Of a stretch of DNA of 64,000 nt, positions 37,947 to 46,894 are shown piece by piece. The notes under the pieces were generated by a model. The model worked only from the letters and a program-made list of their open reading frames with translations. It did no database searches and was not told the DNA's origin. Source of the stretch: Adhaeribacter swui (GTDB lineage Bacteria; Bacteroidota; Bacteroidia; Cytophagales; Hymenobacteraceae); assembly GCF_014217805.1 (NCBI RefSeq), contig NZ_CP055156.1, positions 310,001 through 374,000 on the forward strand, read 5' to 3'. The position numbers and the translations under genes were made by a program. Within the stretch, counting starts at the first letter, position 1. Every line of letters starts with the position of its first letter.

Positions 37947-39242
37947 TTACAGCTCCGGAACCAGGGATTTAGTAGTTGGAGCACTGCTTTTATTTAAAGT
38001 ATACCCCACGTACATGCAAATAAAAAGCACAACGCCGCAGCTAAATCCCAGTACCGGAGCCGGTAACACCAGCAAGGCCCAACCGCTTAAATAAGAACCT
38101 ATAACATCGCTCAAGTTAATCAAAGCCATGTAGGCCGTGAACTGCGAGCCAGCGGTGTAATCCCGGCATAAAGTCATTAAAATCGGGAACGCCGCCACAC
38201 TAAACAGCGGGTCAGCGATATTCCAAAAAATCAACCCAGATACGGTAAAAGCTTTAACGTGCCACAGAAAGGCAAGTAAGTTAAAACTAACCAGGAAAAA
38301 GGCCAGCACCCCCAATACTTTTAGTTGTAACCGCTGCGGCCCTACCCGGTCGGCCAAAATGCCCCCGCTTAGTACTACCAAAAGCGTAACCGCACTTCCC
38401 CAGCCACCTTGCAAAACCGAAAGTTCCTGGTCGGGCCAGTGCAACACCTGAATTAAATGAAAAGCAAATGACCGGATAAATACGCTGAAGCATAAATAAA
38501 CAACGATAATTACTCCAAAAGTGCGCCAACTCGTAGCGTTGCTCATGCTGCGCCACAAAAAAGCAAAAACTTTTTTTAATTCCGGATTTTCTGCCTGTTG
38601 CTTTACTCGTTCTTTAGCTTTACGGGATGGCAACAAAGAATCGCCGGGTTCGAGCTTCACGAAAAAAGTGATTGCGGTAAATAAAAAAAGTAAACCCGAT
38701 TGCACCAGCACGGCAGTTCTAAACCCAAATTGGTGCAGCACATACGCTAAAGCGGCTGCCCCAAAAGAAATCCCCATTAACAAACCACCCCGCATACAGG
38801 CATTTAATCGGCCCCGCTCCGCTTCCGGCGCCACCGATATGGCCATGGCATCTACACTGGCATCTTGCACCGAAGCAAATAAACTATGCGTAAAAAACAC
38901 CAGGCCTAAAAATGCAAGTTGTGCAACCGGATCATGTACGAATAGAAGCGTTAAGGATGCTAAGAAAGCGGCTATTTGCGTTAATACCACCCATTGTTTG
39001 CGGTGCCCGATTACCGAATACTGATACCGGTCGATTAGCGGCCCCCAGAAAAACTGAATCACCCAAGGAATGCCCACAATACTCACGAAAGTACCTATAC
39101 TGGCCGAACTAAGGCCTTTACCGGCTAAATAATTGGCAATAGCCGTAAGCGCAAACCCCGAAGGGATGCCCTGCATTAAGTACAAGTAAAAGAAAGTAAA
39201 GTACCTCATGCGGGCACTTTGGGTTAAAGCTGGTAAACCCAT
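37947..39242 (-). CDS. MFS transporter, AmpG-like
   Basis: 431 residues with twelve predicted membrane helices. FFYLYLMQGIPSGFALTAIANYL, GIPWVIQFFWGPLIDRY and the loop RGRLNACMRGGLL resemble the AmpG branch of MFS, which carries anhydro-muropeptides from the periplasm in Gram-negative cell-wall recycling. The substrate is inferred from that resemblance only. Met12 (MRYFTFFYLYL) is an alternative start. It is convergent with the TerB-like gene, 37 bases apart. Confidence 0.88.
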   Translation of the reverse strand: MGLPALTQSARMRYFTFFYLYLMQGIPSGFALTAIANYLAGKGLSSASIGTFVSIVGIPWVIQFFWGPLIDRYQYSVIGHRKQWVVLTQIAAFLASLTLLFVHDPVAQLAFLGLVFFTHSLFASVQDASVDAMAISVAPEAERGRLNACMRGGLLMGISFGAAALAYVLHQFGFRTAVLVQSGLLFLFTAITFFVKLEPGDSLLPSRKAKERVKQQAENPELKKVFAFLWRSMSNATSWRTFGVIIVVYLCFSVFIRSFAFHLIQVLHWPDQELSVLQGGWGSAVTLLVVLSGGILADRVGPQRLQLKVLGVLAFFLVSFNLLAFLWHVKAFTVSGLIFWNIADPLFSVAAFPILMTLCRDYTAGSQFTAYMALINLSDVIGSYLSGWALLVLPAPVLGFSCGVVLFICMYVGYTLNKSSAPTTKSLVPEL

Positions 39243-39607
39243 TAACTAGCGTTTGTTGTTAGACATACGTTTAGCAAAGATCAACCGGATTGCGGGCGGT
39301 AATTTTTATTGCGGATGAAAATTTGCGGCTATCCCAAACCCCGGATCTTTCAGTTAATAGAAATTCAACAGAATTAAAATACCATTATTTATTGCTTTTA
39401 CCCTGATCTTCAGAAAAATAAAATTTAAAAAATTACTCCTGTAACCCACTTTATACTGGCGCTCATTCTTAATCCAGCAATATTTTAGGACGGTTGCCAT
39501 GGTTCAGATTAAAATTACCGGCATTTAACCGGAATAAAAAGCAACAAATACGGCTTTCCGGGGGTATGTAAATCCGCAAGACTTACCTTAAAATAGATTG
39601 CTGCACC
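39243..39607. other. Divergent intergenic region
   Basis: Gap between the MFS and SDR genes. A one-mismatch -7 box (GATCTTTG, minus strand) near 39275 may serve the MFS gene. No gene or structured RNA is recognised. Confidence 0.35.
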
Positions 39608-40423
39608 ATGGCTAAAACCGAAAAACAACGTTTAAAAAATCAGATTGCCCTGGTCACCGGGGCTAGTTCCGGCATTGGAGCGGGCGTAGCCAAGGCCTTG
39701 GCCGCCGATGGCGCTACCGTGGTGGTAAATTACTCCAGCAGCCCCGAAGGTGCCGAAGAAGTAGTAGCAGAAATTAAACAAGCCGGCGGCGAAGCAGTTG
39801 CCCTACAGGGCGATGTAAGTAAAGAAGCAGAAGTACTCGAATTATTCCGGCAGGTAATAGACCGGTTTGGCACCCTGCACATATTAATTAACAACGCCGG
39901 CATTCAGGAAGATGCGCCTTTTGTGGAGATGACGCTGGAGCAATGGCAAAAAGTAATAGACGTAAACTTAACGGGTCAGTTTTTATGCGCCCGTGAGGCC
40001 GCTAAAGAATTTCTGCGCCGCGGCATTCAACCCGAAATTTCGAAGGCAGCCGGTAAAATTATTTGCATGAGTTCAGTACACGAGGTAATTCCCTGGGCCG
40101 GGCATGTAAACTACGCCAGTTCCAAGGGAGGCATTATGCTGCTCATGAAATCCATTGCCCAAGAGTTAGCCTCGCATAAAATCCGGGTAAACAGCATTGG
40201 CCCCGGCGCCATTAAAACGCCCATCAACCAGGAAGCCTGGGAAACCGAAGAAGCTGCCAAAAAGCTACTAACGCTTATTCCGTACAACCGTATCGGCGAA
40301 CCGCAGGATATTGGCGAAGCCGCCGCCTGGCTAGCCTCCGACGAATCGGATTACGTACACGGCATTACCTTGTTTGTGGATGGCGGCATGACCTTATTTC
40401 CGGGCTTTGAAGCCAACGGCTAA
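39608..40423 (+). CDS. SDR family glucose 1-dehydrogenase
   Basis: A classical short-chain dehydrogenase of 271 residues. The cofactor motif TGASSGIG is at 17-24, NNAG near 96-99, and the catalytic Ser and Tyr169/Lys173 lie in MSSVHEV...NYASSKGG. The C-terminus DGGMTLFPGFEANG is characteristic of glucose 1-dehydrogenase-type members, which oxidise beta-D-glucose with NAD(P). Substrate assignment within SDR is never certain from sequence. The downstream neighbour is a PQQ sugar dehydrogenase, so both may act on glucose. Confidence 0.88.
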   Translation: MAKTEKQRLKNQIALVTGASSGIGAGVAKALAADGATVVVNYSSSPEGAEEVVAEIKQAGGEAVALQGDVSKEAEVLELFRQVIDRFGTLHILINNAGIQEDAPFVEMTLEQWQKVIDVNLTGQFLCAREAAKEFLRRGIQPEISKAAGKIICMSSVHEVIPWAGHVNYASSKGGIMLLMKSIAQELASHKIRVNSIGPGAIKTPINQEAWETEEAAKKLLTLIPYNRIGEPQDIGEAAAWLASDESDYVHGITLFVDGGMTLFPGFEANG

Positions 40424-40515
40424 AAAGTAAATTTTTTAAAAATTGGTGTACCAAGGCTGTTGGGTTAAACGAATAATTATTGCGTAGTTATTAGTTTACC
40501 TGTTTCGTATATGGT

Positions 40516-40545
40516 CGGGGCTTCTTACATGGTTAGTGAAGCCCC
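40516..40545 (+). terminator. Possible terminator hairpin after the SDR gene
   Basis: GGGGCTTC ... GAAGCCCC, an 8-bp GC-rich stem about 95 bases after the stop; a T-run follows only after 13 bases, so this is weak. Confidence 0.4.
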
Positions 40546-40864
40546 AACCATAACGGCATTTTTTGCTGCTATAAACATTACCCACCCCCAAATCAACTAA
40601 CTATACATTGTTAAATGGGCGCAGTAAGGCTTTAAATAAATTATCTGTTACCTAATTTAGCTTCGCTGGCGCATCACGTCGTTTTCAACGTAATTCCAAA
40701 ACAATCTACGGAAGCATACATTTAACGGGCGCTTTCATTTTTTAAATTTTTTAATTTTTGAGTTCTTCTTTTCGCTCTTTTTTACCAGCTTATTTTGCAC
40801 CAAACAGCTTGGTTTCCATGCTCCGTTTTTATCCGAAAAAGAAGTAAATCCCTAGTGCCGTAAA

Positions 40865-40872
40865 TAATTTTG
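40865..40872 (+). promoter_or_regulatory. Putative -7 box of the PQQ dehydrogenase gene
   Basis: TAATTTTG fits TAnnTTTG; it leaves a leader of about 100 bases. No clear -33 element. Confidence 0.3.
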
Positions 40873-40981
40873 ATGGTTTACTTTATTCCGCTTATCTTTA
40901 AAGTTAAGGGAACGGATAAATCTATCTATTCTAAAGAAAATTGCCGGCTCCCTCCTATTGTCATCCTACCTGATTACCTGA

Positions 40982-43132
40982 ATGAAAAAACTTTTACTAC
41001 CTGCCCTGCTGCTGTTGGGGATAACCGGGTGCCTTACCAGCCGGATGTTACCAGATAATACCAATGCTACTGCCTCCGGCAAAGATTGGCGCGAATACTT
41101 AGGTGGCCCCGATCGGAACCATTACTCTACTTTAAAACAAATTACCCCCGATAATGTAGGCAAACTCCGGATGGCCTGGGAATACCACACCCTGGATTCG
41201 GGCCAGATTCAGTGTAACCCGATTATTGTGGATGGCATTCTGTACGCCATGACGGCCACTACCCAACCTTTTGCCGTAGACGCGGCCACCGGTCAGGAAA
41301 AATGGCGCCTAAAACCTACCGCCGAATCTAACGGACTAAGCACCAGCCGCGGGGTTACTTATTGGGAAAATGGCGACGATAAACGCATTTTATATACCAA
41401 CGGCCCGTGGCTGTATGCTTTAGATGCCCGCACCGGTCAGGCCATAACCAGCTTCGGCGAAAATGGGCGCACCAGTTTAAAAGCTGGCCTGGGCGAAACC
41501 GCGAAAGATAAATTTGTGATTTCTAATACGCCCGGCACCGTTTACAATGATTTGATAATTATGCCCATGCGCTTATCCGAAGGCGCGGATGCGGCTTTGG
41601 GTCATATCCAGGCTTTTGACATCCGGACGGGTAAATTAGCCTGGGTGTTCCGGACAATCCCGCAGCCCGGCGAATTTGGCTACGAAACCTGGCCCCCGGA
41701 TACCTATAAAAACACCGACGTGGGTGGCGGCAATAATTGGTCGGGTATGTCCGTGGATCGCAAGCGCGGTATTTTGTACGTACCAACCGGCTCGGCGGCC
41801 TTCGACTTTTACGGTGGCAACCGCAAAGGGCAAAATTTATTTGCCAACTGCCTGCTGGCTCTCGATGCTAATACTGGTAAACGGCTGTGGCATTATCAAT
41901 TAGTGCACCACGACATCCTCGATCGCGATGCCCCAGCCCCACCCAACTTACTTACCGTAAAGCACAATGGCAAAATGGTGGATGCGGTTGCGCAGGTAAC
42001 TAAACAAGGTTATATTTTTATGTTTGATCGGGTAACCGGAGAGCCTTTATTCCCGATTGAGGAACGCCCCGTGCCCGCTACCGACGTACCTGAAGAAGAA
42101 GCTTGGCCCACGCAACCCTTCCCGGTAAAACCGGCACCTTACGCCCGGCAATCCCTCACCGAAACCGACTTAAACCCTTATGCCGAAAATCTGGACGAGT
42201 TGAAGGCCACACTGCAGGCTTCCCGGAACGAGGCAGGTCCGTTTACGCCTTTAAGCAAAAAAGGTACGATTATTTTTCCGGGCCTGGATGGGGGCGCCGA
42301 GTGGGGTGGCGCTGCCGTGGACCCCGACGGCGTTATGTATTTAAACAGCAACGAAATGGCCTGGCTGCTAGCTTTAAAAACCACCGCGCCCGATGCCAAT
42401 GTAGCGAGCCTTAGTTCCGGCGAACGGCTGTATGCCAGCAACTGCACCCCGTGCCACGGCGCGGAGCGTAAGGGCAACCCGGCCAGCGGCTATCCTTCGT
42501 TAATAGACATTCAAAAGCACCGCACCACCGACTATGTAACCAATGTGGTTGCTAAAGGCAAAGGCATGATGCCGGCTTTTACCAAGTTATCAGCCGAAGA
42601 AAAAAAGGCCTTGGTAGCGTTTTTGTTCGGCACCGAAAAAGTAGAACCGGGTATTACCAAGTTAAAAGAACCAGGCCTGGAAAAAAAAGCAGGCATGCCC
42701 GACGTACCTTACCGCATTTCGGGCTATACTAAATTTTTAGATAAGAAAGGATATCCGGCCATAAAGCCGCCTTGGGGCACCTTAAACGCCATTGATTTAA
42801 ATACCGGCGAGTACCGCTGGAAAATTACTTACGGCGAAACGCCCGAGCTTGCCGCCAAAGGATTGCCGCAAACCGGCTCCGAAAGCTATGGTGGTCCGGT
42901 AGTAACGGCCAGCGGCTTATTGTTTATTGCCGGCACCAAAGACGGTAAATTTCGAGCTTACGACAAGAAAACCGGCAAACTGCTCTGGGAAACTACTTTG
43001 CCCGCCGCTGCTTTTGCTACGCCCAGCACCTACGAAGTAAATGGCAAACAATACCTGGTACTAGCCTGCGGGGGCACTAAACTAGGGGCCCGTAAAGGCG
43101 ACAGCTACGTAGCTTTTGCTTTACCCGATTAA
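40982..43132 (+). CDS. PQQ-dependent sugar/alcohol dehydrogenase with inserted cytochrome c domain
   Basis: 716 residues. A lipoprotein signal (LLLPALLLLGITGC) places it in the periplasm or at a membrane. An eight-bladed quinoprotein propeller (DWREYLGGPDRNHYSTLKQITPDNVGKL, NNWSGMSVDRKRGILYVPTGSA, HHDILDRDAPAPPNL, GLDGGAEWGGAAVDP) is interrupted after residue about 470 by a c-type cytochrome: heme site C488-TP-C491-H492 and a probable axial Met in GKGMMPAF. The propeller then resumes (RISGYTKFLDKKGYPAIKPPWGTLNAIDLNTGEYRW). The insert passes electrons from PQQ onwards. The most similar known enzymes are glucose/alcohol dehydrogenases; the substrate is not fixed by sequence. No PQQ synthesis genes are in the window. 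Confidence 0.93.
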   Translation: MKKLLLPALLLLGITGCLTSRMLPDNTNATASGKDWREYLGGPDRNHYSTLKQITPDNVGKLRMAWEYHTLDSGQIQCNPIIVDGILYAMTATTQPFAVDAATGQEKWRLKPTAESNGLSTSRGVTYWENGDDKRILYTNGPWLYALDARTGQAITSFGENGRTSLKAGLGETAKDKFVISNTPGTVYNDLIIMPMRLSEGADAALGHIQAFDIRTGKLAWVFRTIPQPGEFGYETWPPDTYKNTDVGGGNNWSGMSVDRKRGILYVPTGSAAFDFYGGNRKGQNLFANCLLALDANTGKRLWHYQLVHHDILDRDAPAPPNLLTVKHNGKMVDAVAQVTKQGYIFMFDRVTGEPLFPIEERPVPATDVPEEEAWPTQPFPVKPAPYARQSLTETDLNPYAENLDELKATLQASRNEAGPFTPLSKKGTIIFPGLDGGAEWGGAAVDPDGVMYLNSNEMAWLLALKTTAPDANVASLSSGERLYASNCTPCHGAERKGNPASGYPSLIDIQKHRTTDYVTNVVAKGKGMMPAFTKLSAEEKKALVAFLFGTEKVEPGITKLKEPGLEKKAGMPDVPYRISGYTKFLDKKGYPAIKPPWGTLNAIDLNTGEYRWKITYGETPELAAKGLPQTGSESYGGPVVTASGLLFIAGTKDGKFRAYDKKTGKLLWETTLPAAAFATPSTYEVNGKQYLVLACGGTKLGARKGDSYVAFALPD

Positions 43133-43187
43133 CCCTTACTTTAGCTGGTTAACACAGCACCTAATCCATAAATAATTTTTAACGCAG

Positions 43188-43222
43188 ATGCGGAGAACAG
43201 CAGTTTGTTCTCCGCATTTTTA
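43188..43222 (+). terminator. Terminator after the PQQ dehydrogenase
   Basis: 12-bp stem ATGCGGAGAACA / TGTTCTCCGCAT followed by TTTTTATTTT. Confidence 0.88.
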
Positions 43223-43566
43223 TTTTATCACCACCCTGAAATTACACTGGGTTCTTATTGGCATCCACCAACAGCAACTACTTACCTTATAAGTAAGTAT
43301 ATATCCGGGAAAAACGCGGGGCCAAATACCTAATTTTTTTAATAAATACGTAAATAAAGCCTTTGCTTGTACCAAGTACCAGCAGGCATCGTAATTTGCT
43401 GGATAATTAAAAATATCCAGTGATTAGAAATAGCTTTAATTAAACCGTAAAGCCAGTATAAATCATGAATAATAGTTAAACCAAATTTTAAAATCTAGGT
43501 TCAATAAGTAGGTGCATCTGCTATTTAACTTTTATTGCCAGATGAATCAATCCTGTAGCATTATAA
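43223..43566. other. Intergenic region
   Basis: AT-rich; no gene, RNA or clear promoter recognised. Confidence 0.4.
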
Positions 43567-44487
43567 ATGAATAACTTACGTATACTTTTTTTAGGTTGGG
43601 ACTTTTTACCAGACAACGAACATGAGCCTGAAACAAATTGCTATGGCGTAGCTAAAGCCATGGCTAACCAGGTAAACCTATCTTTAATTTTACCCAAAGC
43701 AGATTCTAATGTATATGTAGATAACGTGCACCTGATAGGGTTAAATCAGGTAAATTTTAATAAGGTTTCTCCGGCCCGGAACGCACCGAAGGTACAGCCC
43801 TTTGCCGAATCTGCTTACATCCGGCCAGAGATCCCGCTTTACGGAGCGCCAAACCTCCCGGAAAATCAACGGGCTTACTCTCCCGAAAGAACCATTCTAT
43901 CTTCTGCCTCCTCCGGAACTGCATCTACTCCGAATAATAGCAACCATACTTCCCCAGAAATAGCAAATTTTTTCGAACAGGTAAACTGGGATCAACTACA
44001 TACCGAGGGTAAAGTTATTCAGTATGCCCGCTTTGTGGCCCGTTTTGCGGCAAATAGCGACTATGATGTAATTTTTGCTTCGAATTGGTTAACTTATTTA
44101 GCCGGCAACGAACTGCATTTAATTACTGGTAAACCTTTGGCCATTCAAATGAATACTTTAAGCCAGGATCACCGGGATCTGAACAACCAAGGCTGGCGCT
44201 ACGAACTGGAAAAAATGGTGATTGAGCGGGCCAGTTACATTTTCACCCCTAGCCTGGTAATTGCCGACTGTTTGGAAGCAGCGTATCCGGTTACCTCGGA
44301 TAAAATATTTTATTTAGAGGATGCCACACTCCCAACCAAATTAAATTCTATAGAAACAGGAAGCCTTAATTTGTGGCAAAGCAAAGAAGACCAGCAACTT
44401 ACCAATTACCTCCCCATGGATCAGCCTCTGGATTGGGAAAACCAAGCCAATAAGATGGTACAGGTTTTAACCGAATCGTACGCGTAA
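43567..44487 (+). CDS. Glycosyltransferase-like protein lacking a normal catalytic half
   Basis: 306 residues. The start NLRILFLGWDFLPD...NCYGVAKAMANQVNLSLILPK looks like the N-terminal Rossmann domain of GT-B glycosyltransferases (GT4/GT5), but the GGLG-type sugar-nucleotide loop expected after LGWEFPP is replaced by NEHEPETN. The middle YDVIFASNWLTYLAGNELHLITGKPLAIQMNTLSQDHRD and ERASYIFTPSLVIADCLEAAYPV match the usual end of the N-domain. The donor-binding C-domain (about 170 residues) is missing; only the short closing helix DWENQANKMVQVLTESYA remains. It is therefore probably not an active transferase. A Pro/Ser/Asn-rich insert (about 80-130) is also unusual. Confidence 0.65.
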   Translation: MNNLRILFLGWDFLPDNEHEPETNCYGVAKAMANQVNLSLILPKADSNVYVDNVHLIGLNQVNFNKVSPARNAPKVQPFAESAYIRPEIPLYGAPNLPENQRAYSPERTILSSASSGTASTPNNSNHTSPEIANFFEQVNWDQLHTEGKVIQYARFVARFAANSDYDVIFASNWLTYLAGNELHLITGKPLAIQMNTLSQDHRDLNNQGWRYELEKMVIERASYIFTPSLVIADCLEAAYPVTSDKIFYLEDATLPTKLNSIETGSLNLWQSKEDQQLTNYLPMDQPLDWENQANKMVQVLTESYA

Positions 44488-44795
44488 GCTCAAGCTTCCT
44501 TTTTTTCATTTTACATTTTTTAGTTTAAGCATAGTCGTTTTAAACTAGCAGATCCTGCTTTGTAGTAGCTTTTTTGAAAAAATTTAAAAATTCGTCTTAT
44601 TAGTTTAGTGGTGTGCTAAGCATTGTACGTATTTCAAAGCAGTCAATTTAAGCCTTGCGGAAGCAATTCTATTTTGTTGGAATGAGTGGTTTGCTTTATT
44701 AATTCCCTAAGCTGGTAAACTTTAGTAATATAATATTTATCCCAACATGCCAATCAGGAGATTGGCTGTAACAAAATGTACTAGAGCCATTTACG
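44488..44795. other. Intergenic region upstream of the split operon
   Basis: No gene. A small perfect hairpin GCCAATC-AGGA-GATTGGC (44749-44766) lies 30 bases before the start codon of the split gene and could be an operator or leader structure. Confidence 0.4.
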
Positions 44796-45225
44796 ATGTC
44801 AATACTTCAAATAGATAGTTTATACAGATATATAAATGATCAAGGCTTTAAGGATAATTTTATTTATCCTTTAGCTTTAGCCTTCATAATTGGCATTTTT
44901 ACCTTAATATGGAAATTTGTAAATAATGTACTTAAAAAGCTTTTTAGAAGAAAGAGCATAACTACAATACAGCCAAATAGTAAGCCAACGAGCATAATTG
45001 AATGTGTAACAGTCAACACATTTTCAGAACTATGCCAATTGTTGCTTAAGCCTTTAGAAGATAATAAATATGTTTTTAAAACCTTTGGCCCAAACTCCTC
45101 CTTTAGTGAATTAACTTCTCTTAGAGTAGACATGACTTTGTGGCATAATGCACGGCTTGAAAATATAATTCCTAACAATGAGTTAATTAGATGCCTCATC
45201 GAAAAGAATAGCCATTTAATCCCAG

Positions 45226-45251
45226 TGTAAGCTTCCCTGAAAATAGAACTG
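45226..45251 (+). repeat. Left terminal inverted repeat of the IS
   Basis: Starts TGTAAGCTTCCC and ends ATAGAACTG; it pairs with the right end at 46409-46433 with a few mismatches. Confidence 0.85.
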
Positions 45252-45289
45252 TTTGAGAAGAGAAAAAAATTTAACTTAGAACAGTGCTT

Positions 45290-45556
45290 ATGAAAAGAAA
45301 AACCTTCAGTCCCCAACAAATTGCCAAAATCCTTAAGGAGTTTGAGGAAGGCAAAAGCGCCGCCGAGATTAGCCGGGAGCATGGCCTGAGCCAGGCAGCT
45401 TTTTACAAATGGCGGCAGCGCTACAATGGCATGGATGCCACGGAACTCAAACGGCTCAAGGACTTAGAAGAAGAGAACCGACGGCTGAAAGCCATGTACG
45501 CCGAACTAGCCTTGGATCTAAAGCTAGCCAAAGAAATCATTGAAAAAAAGCTTTGA
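45290..45556 (+). CDS. IS3-family transposase OrfA
   Basis: 88 residues from ATG (a GTG two codons upstream is possible). A helix-turn-helix domain ([40 protein letters not shown]) is followed by a leucine-zipper helix ([32 protein letters not shown]). OrfA binds the IS ends. Its last codons contain A-AAA-AAG (45544-45550), a -1 slippery heptamer in the correct phase to yield the OrfAB fusion transposase. The stop overlaps the orfB start (TTGA). Confidence 0.93.
   Translation: MKRKTFSPQQIAKILKEFEEGKSAAEISREHGLSQAAFYKWRQRYNGMDATELKRLKDLEEENRRLKAMYAELALDLKLAKEIIEKKL
45544..45550 (+). promoter_or_regulatory. Programmed -1 frameshift site in the IS
   Basis: A AAA AAG lies in the OrfA reading phase (GAA AAA AAG CTT TGA), and a -1 shift leads into the orfB phase, as in most IS3-family elements. 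Confidence 0.85.
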
Positions 45557-46389
45557 AGCCCTGCCAAAAGCGACAGCTCGTGGAAGAGGTGTACCAGCAA
45601 CCACAAGCCGGCATCAGTAGGGCGTGCCGGGTATTGAACTTAAGTAAGTCGGTTTACTACTATCAAGTTGTTAAAGATAACCAGCCGCTGGAAGAAGCTT
45701 TACGGCAGAAAGCCGAGCAGCATCCCCGCGAAGGCTTTTGGAAAGCTTTCAGGCGGTTGCGCCAAGAAGGTTATCTCTGGAATCATAAACGGGTTTATCG
45801 CATTTACAAGGCTATTGGATTGAATATCCGGCGCAAAGCGAAAAGGCGCTTACCCGCCCGCACTCAACAGCCCTTGCAAGTACCAGAGTCGTTGAACCAC
45901 ACTTGGTCGATTGATTTTATGAGTGATGCTTTGGAAAACGGGCGAAAGTTCCGCTCCTTCCATGTCCTAGATGATTTTAACCGAGAAGCACTGCACATGG
46001 AGGTAGACTTTTCGTTGAAGAGCAATCGGGTAGTCTGGGTACTTAATCATTTGATCAGGCGAAGGGAAAAACCAAAACAGATTCGAATGGATAATGGACC
46101 AGAGTTTATTGCTAGCTTAATGACGGAATGGAGCCAGATGCAAGGCATTGAGTTGATTTATATTCAACCCGGCAAGCCGACCCAGAATGCTTTTGTGGAA
46201 CGCTTTAATGGCACTTTCCGGAGGCAGGTGCTAGATGTCTACATGTTTGAAAACCTGGAGGAAGTAAGAGAAATTACTTCTACTTGGGTAAACGACTATA
46301 ACCATAAACGACCACATGATGCTTTAGCCGGAATGCCACCCAGTGAGTACGCCAGAAAAAAACAATTAGAACTAATATTATCTGCTTAA
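45553..46389 (+). CDS. IS3-family transposase OrfB (DDE integrase)
   Basis: 278 residues. An HTH_21-type N-terminal part ([45 protein letters not shown]) precedes the retroviral-integrase-like catalytic core with Asp121 (WSIDFMSD), Asp180 (IRMDNGPEF) and Glu216 ([12 protein letters not shown]). The last two are separated by 35 residues, the classical DD(35)E. Independent start at TTG is possible, but OrfB is probably made mainly as the OrfAB frameshift product. The frame is intact, so the enzyme should be active. Confidence 0.95.
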   Translation: MKPCQKRQLVEEVYQQPQAGISRACRVLNLSKSVYYYQVVKDNQPLEEALRQKAEQHPREGFWKAFRRLRQEGYLWNHKRVYRIYKAIGLNIRRKAKRRLPARTQQPLQVPESLNHTWSIDFMSDALENGRKFRSFHVLDDFNREALHMEVDFSLKSNRVVWVLNHLIRRREKPKQIRMDNGPEFIASLMTEWSQMQGIELIYIQPGKPTQNAFVERFNGTFRRQVLDVYMFENLEEVREITSTWVNDYNHKRPHDALAGMPPSEYARKKQLELILSA

Positions 46390-46408
46390 CCAAATTTATA
46401 CTTTTACC

Positions 46409-46433
46409 CAGTTCTAATAATGGGAAGCCGACA
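46409..46433 (+). repeat. Right terminal inverted repeat of the IS
   Basis: Ends GGGAAGCCGACA, complementary to the left end; followed by the second CCAG target copy. Confidence 0.85.
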
Positions 46434-46894
46434 CCAGAATCTTACTCTGAACTATTTAGAAAATTAAACTCTCATATTTTTGCCTTTAAGAAACATGTTG
46501 AAAATCCTAAATTTGACTATACTGAACATCAATTTCCAATTGGATTAGAAAAAGTTGTAAAAGAGGAATGTTTCAATAGTAACCAGAACAATAAGACTTA
46601 TTTAAAAATAAAAAGATGGCTTTCTAAAAACTTATTAGACAGCTATATCAAAGAAGCGTTTATTTTTGGATCAGTTCTTTTTTATACTTCTTTAAATAAA
46701 GATGTTGATGTCGTATTAATCTTAAATACAGCAGAAAAAGAAGCTATATTGGCAATAAATAACAAGATTAAAACTTTAAAATCATCCTTTAAAAATAAAT
46801 TCAAAAAAGGATTGCACATTACCATTTTTTCAAGCCGAGAAAAGTCATTTTACAAAAAATTCATTTTAAAAAATCAGTATATAGATCAAATATA

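Larger units (their letters stand above)
40424..40981. other. Intergenic region upstream of the PQQ dehydrogenase
   Basis: About 560 bases. A hairpin (GGGGCTTC...GAAGCCCC) at 40516-40545 could end the SDR transcript. TAATTTTG at 40865-40872, an exact -7 match, could start the next one. No gene. Confidence 0.45.
45226..46433 (+). mobile_element. Complete IS3-family (IS407-group) insertion sequence, 1208 bp
   Basis: The ends are imperfect inverted repeats of about 25 bp: left TGTAAGCTTCCCTGAAAATA, right (reverse complement) TGTCGGCTTCCCATTATTAG, both continuing to AGAACTG. Termini are TG...CA. The element is flanked by a 4-bp direct repeat CCAG (45222-45225 and 46434-46437), the target duplication size of the IS407 group. 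It carries orfA and orfB with a frameshift signal. Both ORFs are intact, so it may be active, and the clean duplication suggests recent insertion. There is no second copy in the window. Confidence 0.93.

Noticed and set aside
44864-45382. 172-codon minus-strand frame across the IS left end
   Set aside because: It spans the junction between the split gene and the IS, so it can only have arisen by the insertion.
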